A stretch of DNA of 64,000 nucleotides from Nymphaea colorata. Taxonomy: Eukaryota; Streptophyta; Magnoliopsida; Nymphaeales; Nymphaeaceae. This document shows, piece after piece, positions 47,643 through 59,646 of the stretch (position 1 is the first letter of the stretch; each line of letters begins with the position of its first letter). The stretch spans positions 24,576,981 to 24,640,980 of the forward strand of contig NC_045147.1 of the NCBI RefSeq assembly GCF_008831285.2. The letters are read 5' to 3'. Position numbers and translations under genes: made by a program. The notes beneath the pieces are model-generated. The model did not search any database, was not told the origin of the DNA, and saw nothing but the letters and a program-made list of their open reading frames with translations.

Positions 47643-48108
47643 CGGAAGAGATAGTTCCAAATAAACTTCACATTTTTGGGTCTGGCTTCAAAATTTAGCT
47701 TTTGGAAGCAATGCGTGTGGATGTACCATGATGTCTAAAACTGCGATTTCTCTACTAGAAACTTATTAACACAGTGTTCGACTTTTACTTGTTAGACCTT
47801 CATTTGCTTTGGAAGTTTCTCCAACTGAAGTTGCAGAGAAGATCAGTAGATCAGTAATCTTTATTAAATATTTCAGTTGAAAAACCTGATATGATTTTTG
47901 TTTCTGGTTGTGCTGCTCTGTTCAGCTGACGAAAATTCAGGACCGATCTAGGTATGGACATTGAATAAGAATTAGGAAATGGAGAACGTCTTTTTTGAGA
48001 TTCTGAGGCATCGGAACCTGTTCCACAAATTATGGGTATGAAGAAGCAAGACTCCAGTCATAATTCACATCATTTTGATCTTTCCATCGGTAGATCTGAT
48101 TAAAAGTC

Positions 48109-48143
<35 letters not shown>

Positions 48144-48749
48144 TTAACATAGAAAACGTTTGACAAGAAAGCTGGATGAGCATTATAAACTTCGAAGACA
48201 ACTTTACCAAATTATTCATGGAAAACAATTTCATAGAGGCATTCTTGCAACAAGCTTTATTTTAGCTGAAGCAAAAAGTAAAAGCAATCCCGACAAAATA
48301 GCTGGGGTATAACAAGAAGAAAAAGACACATGACGCCATATTCAAATGACATAATCGGTAGGTACGATCAATCATGAAGATCCCTCTTTGTTTCCCTTGA
48401 AACAACAAAACAGAAGAAAAGGTCATTAAAGTAGAACCAACGAATCTGTATGGTAATGAATTTTTTTCCTCTTGAGAGTTCGTTCGAAGAAAAAGTTATA
48501 AATCAAACCACAAAGCCATTTTCTTTATTAGCATTTGTCTTGATAACTTTTGAAGCAAGAATCAGATTCCATAAAGCAGTGAGAAACCAGGATCAATGCT
48601 CAAATAGTCGAGAAATTACCGAAAGTAAAACCATATGTGGCCATTAAGGCCTTGTTTACGATGATGATTCCAACAGAGGTGACAATGTTGAACAACCACG
48701 ACGCGACGTCCAACACCGCTTTCTTATCGGCCTTGCTAGATAATGCCAT
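45185..48749 (-). CDS. UDP-rhamnose/UDP-galactose transporter (URGT/NST-KT type)
   Basis: Five coding exons on the minus strand: 48749-48620, 47078-46894, 46764-46564, 46154-45993 and 45514-45185. All junctions are GT-AG, and the product is 335 residues. It closely resembles Arabidopsis NST-KT1/URGT4-type proteins: [109 protein letters not shown] and the C-terminal [11 protein letters not shown]. About ten membrane spans of the DMT/TPT fold import UDP-sugars into the Golgi for wall polysaccharide synthesis. The start is the ATG at 48749: the frame runs open further upstream but has no other ATG before a TGA. A donor CCCT|GTAAGT at 49254/49253 suggests a 5'-UTR intron. Substrate choice between UDP-Rha and UDP-Gal cannot be decided. 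Confidence 0.93.
47562..47640. repeat. (CT)n(AT)n microsatellite in transporter intron 1
   Basis: About 32 bp of CT repeats continue directly into about 47 bp of AT repeats. Confidence 0.95.
48113..48140. repeat. (GA)n microsatellite in transporter intron 1
   Basis: An uninterrupted GA tract of about 28 bp. Confidence 0.95.
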
Positions 48750-49617
48750 TGTATTCCCTTTTGAAGACGAAACAGAGACTCCTTGCTTCGTGGACTCTCC
48801 TTTCACGATTCCACCTCAACCCCGAGTTCCGCGCTATAGTCCCATCGCGGTGGCTGCGAGAAACCGGATTGCTCGACCTCGAACAACTTGTGCCTCCGGG
48901 AAGTCCCTCGGCGCTTCGATCACACCTCCTGAGCATGTTCCCGGAGAAAAGTCAGAGCAACAACGAGCACTGGGAAATCCAGCTGAAGCAATTGGCCTTT
49001 AAACAGAACTATTTGCAGGTTTCGTTTTGAAGATTTCCAGGCGATTCCTTAAAAATAAAACTAGGGTCAAAGAAAAGCAAAACAACTAGGGGATCCCCAA
49101 GGACCGGTCAAAGGACGATCTAAGAAATTGTAAAACTTGTGATCGGATTTTATGCTAACTGAAGCACACATAATCTGACAACGCAAAACGACCAAGTAGA
49201 CAGGATTTCGGCAGTCTCCGGCGTGCAACAGATGGCTACAGAAAGGAACTTACAGGGCAGTGAACGACTACCGTTGACTAGGCGTGGCGAGCGGATCTGG
49301 GAACCGAAACTTGGGCACCTACAGATCCACCAGCAGCAACATATAGCAGAGAGGAAAGAAACAAAGCACTTGCAGGTTACTGGCCGCGGAGTTTGCCGGT
49401 CAACGTCGTAGGAAGCGTTTGGGACTTGCAAAGGCAAAAGTGGAAGAGGGGAGACGAACGGAGGGAGGTGTGGCACTAGGAGAAGAGGAGAGAGCAGAAG
49501 TACCGGCCCCCCACGAGAATTTGCCCGATTCGGGTAGTCTCTCCGTCGTTGGGGAGAGGAAGAGGGAGAGGGAAAAGGAGGTATAGCGTGGGCGGAGAAA
49601 AGGGGTGCGTTGGTTTG

Positions 49618-49625
49618 TATTTATA
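49618..49625 (-). promoter_or_regulatory. Candidate TATA box of the transporter gene
   Basis: TATAAATA on the minus strand, about 870 bp upstream of the start codon. This is consistent with a leader interrupted by the proposed 5'-UTR intron. CT-rich sequence follows, as in many plant 5' UTRs. Confidence 0.5.
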
Positions 49626-52600
49626 GCATGAGACTTTGTCTGGCAGTGGAGGGTGGAGGGAGGGGGTTCCGTTCAACCTTTTCGTGGGATTGGGGTTGCC
49701 TCTCCTGAGCTGCGCTAAGACGGTTAAATATCACGCGAGTCGTCGAGCCTCCTGAGTCGGAAGTTCAAAACACTCTATCTATTGCTGCAAGCCAGTGGTT
49801 AAGGCAGAGTACAGCTGAAGAAGAAGACAAGCTCAACTCACATCAAGTGTGTAGAACCGGAGGTCTGAAGCTGATCAAGACGGTGGAGATGAAGGCCCCT
49901 TTCTAAAGAAAACACTTGGACATCCCTGAGCTTAGTGGCTTGTGAAGGAACAGAGGGAATCAAAAAAATGCGGGGGACTTTTTTTTTTTTCCTTTCGGTG
50001 GGTCGATCGAAGGTCAACCATGAGGGATTGGAGAAGTCGAAGGATGAAATTCGAGAGAGAGCGACCTTTGAAAATATATATTTGACGGTGGCGGCCTTTG
50101 AGTGGCAAGGAAGCCTGCCTGTCCCGAATATGACGACGATCGAGTGAAGGTAATGTGTTATGCGTGGCGTAGCTAGGAGCCATCTTTTTCTCTGTTACAA
50201 GTTACTTTTTCATGTTCTGCTTTCCGCCGATGGGATGGTAATTGCTCGAAGGAAACTGGGGGAAGGAAGGAAGGAAAAGGACAAATAGAAGGCTGGAGCG
50301 AGTTGGCGCCCTCCCTCCCTCCCTCCAACTGAGCAGATTGGCCAGAGACGATGGCGCTGGCCATGATGTGCATCGCCTCTTGCCTTTTTCCGTGGACTCA
50401 GTGGGTTGGCGGCGGGGCCATATTATATCCCTATGCAGCATTTCACATATACTACATGGTTTTGCCTATATTCTGATAATTCAGCCCCCGCTTTGTGATG
50501 ATGATGCTTTTTTTTTTTTTTTAACTCATATCCTTCCAACTCGTCGATTTAACAGAAAAGAAAAAAAAAAAAAAGATTCAAACGGTTGACGTCGTCGGCT
50601 TTAATAAAAGAAAAAAGTCCGGAGAAGAAGAACAGATGGGTGCACTGGGAGGTGAAAAAAGTGTCCTACAACCCATATGCTTCGGTTTTTGAGGGTCCCA
50701 TCCCATCTCGCGGCATCTTTCTTCGACGAGGAGGAGGATGAATTTTGCTGCTTTTGGTCGGTAAGGAGACGGAGGAGGGACTGGCGCTGGTGCTTTTTTT
50801 TCCTCTCTTTCTTGAATTTGATCCTCAATTCAATAAAAGCAACATGTGGGTTGGGATGGAATGAATTATAGCTATGTCTTTAATTCAATTCAATTGAGGA
50901 ATATTGAGGTTTGGATTAGGGGTTCTGTTATGAAGGTTAATTGAATCCGCTCTGTCCCTCCTTATTCCCTCATCTCTCTCCCGCTCTCAACGGGTCAAAT
51001 ATGTTTAAAAAATGTTCCTCTTCAACGCAAGACTTAACTATGAGACCTCGAAAGTCCAAAACGCTATACGACTCCACATCTTCATAATATTCGGCCTCCA
51101 GCTGCCTAACCCCAGTTAATTTTGCCTTGCAAAGGCAGCTTGTGACATATGCAATGTAATTATGTGTAATAAATCAATCAGCATTATAACATAGACAATG
51201 CAGAAAGCGCGTATTCTTTAAATTTAAAAAAACAAAAACAAAGAGTAAACAAGATGCAAAGCGCGCAAATTCAGTACTTTCTTTTTAATGAAAAATGCAG
51301 AGGGGCGCATGTGCTTATTGCTTCCCCGGAAAAGAAGATGAAGGGTGTAGGGGATCAGAAGGACAATGTGATCCAAACTTGAGACAGGATGATCCGATTT
51401 GACCGGTTAAGGAGCTTCGACGTCGGAAGTCGTTCCTTGTAGATATAATATAGAGTGTCCATGTTCGAAACCTTCTTTTCTTTTTCCCCCGACAATCTTT
51501 GGTGAGAGGATGGAAGTTTTGGTAAGGAGGACATAGATAAGAATCTGCTCAGTGTTCCTTTGTGACGTAAAAAGGAAAGCGACCGTTTTACTCACCTCTG
51601 CTGAACGAGAGGAAGAGCAATTCTGTCGTTCTGCCGCCATTCATTTGTCTCTTCGCTTTGATCTCACATCCAAGCATTTGAGATCCGACCTTCTAAACAT
51701 ATGGAAGTGGAACCTCCAATTCAAGGTTTGGCCACTCAAATGCCTTTTATGCAGTAGTGAAATTCACTATTTGTTTACTTTTGTCAGTACCAAGTGAAAC
51801 GGATTTCAGATTCGCCTGGAGTTTCAGATCTGAGTCTACAAACACTCCCTTTGACGTTTTAAGATGAAGCTCCGATGACAAAAACAAGTTAGTATGCGTA
51901 GATGTAAGATATCGAGCGAGACCCAAAAACTCAGGTTGCACAATCGTAGCATCCAGAATTTGGATCGTTCACCTTTTAACATCTTTTCCCACAAGCACCT
52001 TCTTATCATCAGCTCTCCACTAACCGATAGTGACAGAAGCTTTTCCGTTTCTTACCTTTGGAGGCTTTTGTCAACGAGAAGGAAGAAGAGACCGGAAGTA
52101 TGTGTAAAATTCCCCCGAGTGCCAAATACAAGTTCTGGTGAAGGTGGGATGCATGCGAATAATGAAAAACATGGTCTGCCGTGTTATATCCCACCGGATC
52201 ACGAACTCTATGCAAGTAGAAATTTGAACCTACGTGCCAAGTTCGATGCATGAGAATGTAATATATAAACGGCGATAAGAGACGAGGGAAGGGATCCCTC
52301 TCAATTTTGGGTTGAAGCGAAGGGAAGTGGTCTCTTGCTCTGCAATCATGCCTGTCATTCTTTATTGCCTTAACAGGGATGTCGACGACGAGAAGAGAAC
52401 AATCCACGCCATTCATTCACGTCTTAGTTCGGGCGTCTGAGTTGACCCCGTGATCCCAACCGCATTATTGTAAACTGAATACTTAAAAAATGGCGACAAT
52501 TTTTAATAAATGTGGGAGAAGTTAGCAAGCTGCATCCATGATCATTGTGATTGTGGTGCTGCCCTGCGACGCCGCTCCCATCACGTTGGGCATTGGGGTG

Positions 52601-54274
52601 GAGGGATTTTTAAAAACTCCTTCTGTCTTTGACAGATCACAACCTAGCTAGACCACCGCTTATTTTAGTTTATTTTCAAAATTCCAACATATTTACATTG
52701 TAGTAAGCGCGGCCGGGGCAAGACTTTTTCTCTTCATGAAAAAAGGGAAACGAAGGAGAACACAAATTCGAGTGTTGGTGGATATACGCATCTAGGTTTA
52801 AGCTGCGCCCTGTCAAAGTGGGTAGCCGGTTTATATCAAGGCACTAAAAGGTGCAGCAAGCATAGTGAAGTTCGGAGAGATGTTCTGAACTTTGAGAAAT
52901 GGGAGCCGCCCAACCAAACTCGAGAGGAGAGTGGATACAGTAGTTCGAAGTCCGACCAAGACTTGGTTGCGGACGCCAGTCACAAATGATGGTCGGTTTT
53001 TTGCAGGAGGAGATGGTAGTAACCCGAATACTGCTATATCGATCCCCTCTCACTAAATTATTTCGATTCAAAGCATCGGCGATGCGCAGCCGTTTACAGA
53101 AAAAAGGATACAGAACCATAATTAATCATTATGGGGTTCTGCCTGATGCCTTTGGTCCCCATGTGGGACGAATGAATGCTTGGTTGTCCAGTCTTCCCCA
53201 GTTGGCAACTCCGCTTAGAGCAGGCTTCCGGCCACAATTAAGCTCCGATCCAATTCCCGCCGACTCTTTCCTCATCGTGGGCGTTAACGCACGGATCACG
53301 GGCTCATACGCCCTTCTGTTTCCCCCACCTTTCTTTTTGTAAGAGGACTGCTGCATTATTACCATCATGGGATGGTCTTCATTGACCAATGTTGTAGCTT
53401 CGGAGTCTCCACAGCAAAATAGAACTCCAGCCAATTCCATGTTTACGGGCTCTTCATTTGTCCAATGACTTTTTGCGTATTCTTCTCTCCTACCAGCAAG
53501 TACTAAAACATTTGTTTTATCAATCCAGCTTACACTTAATACACCTACGTGTAACTTGGTTTCTGTGCAGCAACTTGAACACAGAGAAGTAGCAACAAAC
53601 TTGCTCAAAGCCGTCTCTACCGATGTAATTAAACAGAAAAGCCAAAAGCATTTCTGATCTCATCTCATCTCAAAGCGCGGGATGAAGCAACAAAAGGGAA
53701 GTTTGGGGAAAGCACAAGGGGGACATGCCCGTTAAGATCTTGAATTGATCCATGTGTAGAACCACCAGAGCAAGAAAGTCGGTTCTAACTTCTAAGGAGG
53801 AGGAAATATCAACATTGGGCGAACCCTTAAGCTTCAACCATTTAACAATCGATTTAGTTAGCAGTGGAGTTACTTAGCACCACGAACGAGGAGAGGTGGA
53901 CAGAGTCATCTCCTCAACCATTACATATTTTTCCAGTGAACCATCGTAACGTACTGAAATACTAAACCTTGGAAGTATCTCTACTGCGTAAACGAGCCGT
54001 CATACATTTCCCACACTCCGATTTCAAAATACATGCCACCGTGCACCAATAAGAACAAAAAATATGCTATGCAGAACACCAAACGGCCGCAACCTTTGCC
54101 CTTCCAATTACAGGTACTTGTCTACAGTTGATATAAAGTTTGAGAAATCGATGGAAAAGGGATTGACAAACTAGTAGAATTCGAAAAACCAAAAGGGGAA
54201 AAACATAATAAGATGGGAGATGGGAGAGGAAAATTTTGCCCACTGAATACGTTAAAGGAGAAGAGTTGTATCAT
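49626..54274. other. Intergenic, no supported gene
   Basis: The region contains several poly-T/poly-A runs and medium-length open frames on both strands (for example 52009-52416 and 53129-53608, minus). None has a recognisable domain, and I could not find splice-linked partners. A decayed gene cannot be excluded between 52000 and 53600. Confidence 0.45.
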
Positions 54275-55376
54275 CTAGTTTTGAGAGTCGGTCTTGCTTG
54301 GTAGGAAAAAGCGTTCCCACCATCCAAATTCATATTTGGGATAAGGTGCTTCCCACTTTTTCAGGGGTGGGAAGCGAAGTTCTGTCGGATTGCAAGCCAA
54401 TGCTTCTTGGAGACTGTCTGCTTCATACTCCGAAGATAGAACTCGATCCAATTTCAGCCTAACGAAACTGCCAGAAAGAAGCATTTGATAACATGAATCA
54501 CCCTCATCAATTATAATCTCAAATTCAAGACGAGAAAGAAAGAAAGAGAAGGGATTAGGGAGTTACGAGATCCAGCCAGGATCAGTGGAGACCAGAGCAA
54601 CGGCGGGCCTCAAAAGGCGATTGGTGAGAGAGGGGAACTTGTCCAAGAACTTTGGCTCCACCACCAACCAGAAGTCGTGCTCCTTCTTTCGCTCGTTCAA
54701 GTGCCTGAGTCTCTCGAACAGGACCTCCTTGAAATGCTCTTCCTCGTCCAACAAGAACTTGGCGTTGGCAACCAGAAAGTAATACTTTCCTTCAGCAGTT
54801 CCACATTTCTCCTATAACCGAGACAGGAAAGCATGTGCTTAGAATCAAGCAACCTCACGATCAATGCCCAACAGTTGGACTTGGTATGTGTTTGCTACCA
54901 GGTTAATACTTTCCAGTAGTGTCCAAGTCTGCCAATGCGTTTGGCACGGCTCTAATTACGGAGAGGACGTTTAGTAACAACCAGGGACGGGCCGGCTGCA
55001 TTCTATCGAACCCAATGTTTATGCATGCGTTGCAAAACGAAACGCCCTCTCAAGTTTATATAATTTTGTGGAAAAAAAAAAAAAAGATTTTCGAGAGAGA
55101 GAGAGAGGGAGAGGGGTTGGTTACCGTCGTCTCCTTAGGGCTTGATTCTCTAGCGACGGCTCTGGTTTTCGACAGCAGCAGCGGAGGGGAGGCGTTCTGC
55201 AGCTTTCTGAGGGATAGGAGAGGGCGAGGCGGAGGCAGCCTGTTGAAGAAAGGAGCAGTATGAGGCAGGGGAGGTGGTGGAGCTGGGCAGGCGGGTGCAA
55301 CAGATTCAGCGTGGCTGCGAGAGAGGGGGAGGGCAATGCGGGCACAGGAGCCTGATAGATGGAGAGTGGTCGCCAT
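54275..55376 (-). CDS. Ycf54-like protein / LCAA, chloroplast
   Basis: Three exons on the minus strand: 55376-55125, 54811-54567 and 54467-54275, with GT-AG introns, giving 229 residues. Residues 1-80 form a Ser/Pro/Arg-rich chloroplast transit peptide. From about residue 92 the Ycf54 domain runs: GKYYFLVANAKFLLDEEEHF, EVLFERLRHL, DFWLVVEPKFLD, RPAVALVSTDPGWISF and VRLKLDRVL. The plant-specific C-terminal part has KWEAPYPKYEFGWWERFFLP. Ycf54/LCAA binds and stabilises the Mg-protoporphyrin IX monomethyl ester cyclase (CHL27/CRD1), which forms the chlorophyll E ring. The protein is encoded in the plastid of some algae and in the nucleus of plants. A GA-rich tract just after the exon 1 donor makes the first intron unusual in base composition. 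Confidence 0.94.
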
Positions 55377-58300
55377 GAGAGTTGGTGGAAGGGCCTCTGT
55401 CTGTCTTCTTTCTTAGGGAGAGGGACTCTGCTTCTCATTTATTGGGGGAGTCAGAGAGGGGATGGATGAGAGTTGAGAGGGATGGCGATGCTGCTGGCCC
55501 TGTCTAAGGCGGAAGCCCCACCAGCAAATCAAACTCGAAAGAAATCTGAGAGCCCCATCATTGCCTCTAGATATGAGAGGAACCACGATTCTGCCACTCC
55601 CTTTGAGTTCCCAAACAGGAAGTGGGGTGGCAATCTTGCGGTTATTAAGTGGAGGTTGGAAAGACGCAGCATGAGGGCAACTGGGCACCTTATCCATCGG
55701 CAAGGCCGAAGGCACCATGTCTGTGGGCTGCGGAGTCCGGGTTTTGTCTCCAAACCGCTGCACGCTGCAGCTGCTTTGTGCGTAACAAAATTGCTTCTCT
55801 TGCAACAACCCATCCAATGAACACAAGAAAGAAACTTGGGTGATTCCATTCAAGTTAGCCCCATATTCAATTGGAACGAGCGTCTTATTTTTATTAATAT
55901 TGCATCTTTCTTTTTAGAATTTTGGCAACTTACTGTTGAAGTTGATTTGAGTCGGTCCATCTGCTAACTGTTAGGAACAACACAATAAACATTCCTCTCG
56001 CACTCTCAAGAAGGGGTTAGAAGCAACAAGGAAGAAGACAACGATTTACGTGATTCGGAACAATAATCTCCTACGTCCACGGTCGCACAGATCTCTTGTA
56101 TTCTCTCTCTTCTTCTATGAACACACACAACAGACACACTCAGCGGCGGCCATCCTCAAAACATAAGGATTAGGGCAAACCCGCATTTGTACAAAATGAC
56201 CCACCCGTGGTATTGTAAATGAGTGTCCAGTATGAATCAACTTCCATACACCAACACTAACTTGACCTCTTCCCTGTTTTTATTTGAGATCCGATGGCCT
56301 GTATCCACCGAAGCTCTTTGCCGCTTTAGTTCAATCCTTGACCACATATGTTATTGCAGGTCAGAATGTAAATGCTTGGGAGGGAAACGTATACACAATC
56401 AATTCCAATGAAACTAAGGATAGAAATAAGAAATTGTATCAAATACGGGTAAAGCGTGTGCATAAGGATCCATCAATTCATGTTCAGTGTTTGCCCTGAA
56501 TTGAGGTGTCTTGCTACCATGAAATCAATTATCTAGCTAAACATAACATGCTGATGACAATAACAAGTGGAGTGAAAGGAAGAAAGAGCTCTAAAACTCC
56601 TACGAAGTGCCCATTGCATGTAACCCGTGAAACACTGATGACTAGACAATTTAAACAACCGAAAAAGCTAATAAGTAACGATAAATGCAGTGAAACACAA
56701 CTTCCTTCCAATCATGAAAGGAATTGAATTCTCGACAATGAACAGACAAAGCTTCGTTTTCTTTTATGAACAGTTGGAATTTGTTTGCAGGTCCGTCTTA
56801 AACTTTGAGTGCAAGATTGGTGTAGGATTTCCAGATCAAGGGCACAAGAGATGGTTGTCAGGCACTGCATGTTGATGACAAGGTAAGGAAGAAGTGGCCC
56901 GGAATTCTTGTTCGGCTCTCACGAGCAATCTATATCTTACATTGCTACTTTCATTTTTCATGTTGTTTAAGTTCTTCCACCTTTTCCCCTTAAACAAATG
57001 ATCCGCTTTTGAAAGATCACTGATTTTAAGTTAGACGAATGATGAAATTGTCAAAACATTAACGAAAAAACAGCTCTCCGTTTAAGTCAAAGGACTACTA
57101 TAAAAATAAATATGATACCAGAATGATATTAAAAAAAAAAAAAGAAAATATAAACTATTGTATACTAGTTGTTTTCTTGTTTGTAAAATCTAATTGTATA
57201 ATATTGTTATTTTTATGTTGGCCGACCTAATAATCAACGTTCGATGATCATACATATAGGATGTATGATGATATAGACATCGAAGTCTAACTTTTATAGC
57301 TTATCAAATTTATTTTAAATATCGAAAATGAACTTTGGTATTCATTTCCAAGTTGATTTCTGAACATGAAGAATTGAACGTATATGATTTTTTTAACAAA
57401 ACTATCAACGTAAATCCAATATAAAAATGAATTTCTCATATCTCCATTAATTTATTAGGATAAAAAAGTTAAGAGCCTTGATTTTGATATCTACATTGGA
57501 TTTTTATGTTGATTAATATTAGGCGTGTCAACAAAACGATCAACTTTTCGTTTTACAAAAAACACAAATACGTAACAGCTTATGTATGCGCTTTACATTG
57601 TAACTGGAAGATGGGCGACCCCTTTGCCCATATGCTATGAACACACTCTTGGGGATGTTTAGCAAAGGAAACACTATTCCTTAAATATGTGTCTCATTGA
57701 TTGAGGCAAATTTACAAGACAGACAACAGAATGTAATTTTCATGAATTTGTCTCAATATTTGAGACATACTCATGCATGGAACACAAATGGTACGCTCCT
57801 TCAAGTGTTAACCCATAAGAATGGAAATGTAGTTCTGTGTTCAGAGTAATATTAACTAAAATACTCTTTTAAAGGAAAAGAAACTCCCAAATGGAAGAGT
57901 GTAAAGGAATATTTAAAAAAAAACAAAAAAAGCTTCCTTCTATGTGCATTCGACTCAAATACCCATGGGTTGTGTATCAAGGACAGAGTCAGAAATTTTT
58001 GTTATAAGTTGGAACTACAGTGTCAAAATTTTAACAAGGGCAAAAATATAAATTTTCAATTTTTTTTTTTTATGTATGTAAATGTATGAGATATGAAACA
58101 AGGGCCATCTTTGTAAATTTGAGCTCGATACCCAACGCATCCATTTTATTCAGGGCTGAACATACAACGAGCTTAGAAGATCAATGGCCGACTTTCTCTG
58201 ATAGAAAGGTCAATCGTATTGTTTTCGAACTCTCCGTCCCTCTTCCAGCCCTTGAATGCCCATGGAAACGATAGCTACTGCTTTTTGATGTTCATACTTA

Positions 58301-59076
58301 CCACGAAGCTATTCTTAAGTAACCAACAATCCGGAGAGTTTAATTCGCAGACTCAGGCTTCCTGATCATTTTTTTTTTTATAGCTTCTTATTTTAAAGTA
58401 ATAGAAGCTACTAGTCATGGTCACACTAGCGCAAATCAGCACCGCTTGCCTTATGCCTTCCAAACCGAATGCAGGTTGGACTTAATTGGATTTTTGTATA
58501 AATGCACCTTTGTGGGCATCAATCGATAATCCAAATTGGACGTTAGGGGTCCTCTCATTGAAGTAAAAAGATGAAGACTGGAAGACCAAGTTAATTTAGA
58601 CCGAATAGGATGATCAAGCAAACTCTCTACGTCTCTCTCCCTCCTCTTCGGATTCCAATAAGATGTATATTTAACATATCCAATTTGTTTGATGCTTATG
58701 TATTTAAATCAAATTTGAATTTAAATGTGAAAGACTAAAAGTCCATACTGTATCGGAAATACTCAATTCACAATCCGAAATCCAACTTATTATACTGATA
58801 TGAATGTGATCCATTGACATACTAAGTAAAATGCTTACACAGTCCAACAAATAATTAATAACAAGAAAAGGATGAAAAAGCTATCAGCCAAGTCCCCGTT
58901 GCATGTAACCATGATCACTTCACAATCTCACCAACAGAAAAACTAAAAATTGAAGGGGAAAATGCAATGACGTAAACTTTCCCGCAATCATGGAAGAAAT
59001 CCAACTCTCAAGTGTCGACTGCCGCTTGATCGGTTTCCTTTTGAAAAAGATTTTTCTACAAAAAGCCTTGAACTGG
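55377..59076. other. Intergenic, promoter side of Ycf54
   Basis: Frames open on both strands over about 55413-55853 have no recognisable product. An LTR-like fragment lies at 55971-56215. From 57000 to 58900 the DNA is very AT-rich, with a degenerate repeat related to 59930-60085. No gene is supported. Confidence 0.45.
55971..56215 (+). mobile_element. LTR-like fragment
   Basis: It begins TGTTAGGAACAAC and contains ACGATTTACGTGATTCGG and CTACGTCCACGG, words I associate with plant Copia-type LTRs (TTTACGTGGTTCGG...CCTACGTCCACGG). The right boundary, partner LTR and target duplication were not found. Confidence 0.4.
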
Positions 59077-59646
59077 TTACAGATCTGTTTTGCGAGTGCA
59101 AGACCGCTCCAGAACTTTCAAACGGTAGATACTGATACTTGTCTGGCACTGAACGTTGACGGCGAGTTTGCGGTGGATGAACCCCAGAAAGGAGAGCTTG
59201 CCGCCGATTCTGGTCCGGCTCTCGAGGTGAATCTCACCTTTCTTGACCTCGTCTATGAAAGTGCTGTTGGTTGTGAGCTTGTCCGTCTGCACGGTGATGT
59301 CGACAACGATGGTGTCGGAGGCGGCGGCTGGAATTTGGGCTGGCCGAATGACGACCTCCCCAACTTGAAGGCTGTTGAAAAAGAGGGTGGTGTAGCCATC
59401 GTGGATAGTGAAGCTGGCGCGGTTGGGGTTGTCAACAAGAACCTCGATGTGGAAGGTGATGTTGAAGTCGACGCGCAAGGGACGAAAGGTGATGTGGGGA
59501 GCGGCGCCCTCGACTGAGGTGGACTGCACGCTGATGCCTGGACTCTTGGGTCTGAAGAAGATGGCTACGAAGAAAATTGCTGTGATCAGGAGAAGCAATA
59601 TTATGCCAAAGACGACGCCCACGATGGTGCAGCACCGCCTGTTCAT
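59077..59646 (-). CDS. LEA_2 / NDR1-HIN1-like (NHL) protein
   Basis: A single exon of 189 residues begins at ATG 59646. A short basic N terminus (MNRRCC) precedes one hydrophobic membrane span (residues about 8-31). The LEA_2 domain follows, with FNITFHIEVLVDNPNRASF (NPN at 73-75), a strand pattern around TTLFFNSLQVGEVVI, and VVDITVQTDKL. The end, KLAVNVQCQTSISIYRLKVL and a final Cys pair, matches family habits. Such proteins sit in the plasma membrane or ER with the LEA_2 domain outside the cytosol; some act in defence or stress, but this one's role is unknown. A second LEA_2 gene lies 2.6 kb away on the same strand. Confidence 0.88.
   Translation of the reverse strand: MNRRCCTIVGVVFGIILLLLITAIFFVAIFFRPKSPGISVQSTSVEGAAPHITFRPLRVDFNITFHIEVLVDNPNRASFTIHDGYTTLFFNSLQVGEVVIRPAQIPAAASDTIVVDITVQTDKLTTNSTFIDEVKKGEIHLESRTRIGGKLSFLGFIHRKLAVNVQCQTSISIYRLKVLERSCTRKTDL

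Noticed and set aside
48750-48806. Upstream extension of the transporter frame starting at GTG (48806)
   Set aside because: The frame is open there but the first codon is GTG, and a TGA lies four codons further up; the only ATG is at 48749, which matches family N termini.
52009-53608. Several 90-160-residue minus-strand frames
   Set aside because: No recognisable motif and no in-frame exon joining could be shown; a decayed gene remains possible but is unsupported.
55413-55853. Open frames on both strands upstream of Ycf54
   Set aside because: No domain or splice signals support either; the region more likely belongs to promoter or leader DNA.
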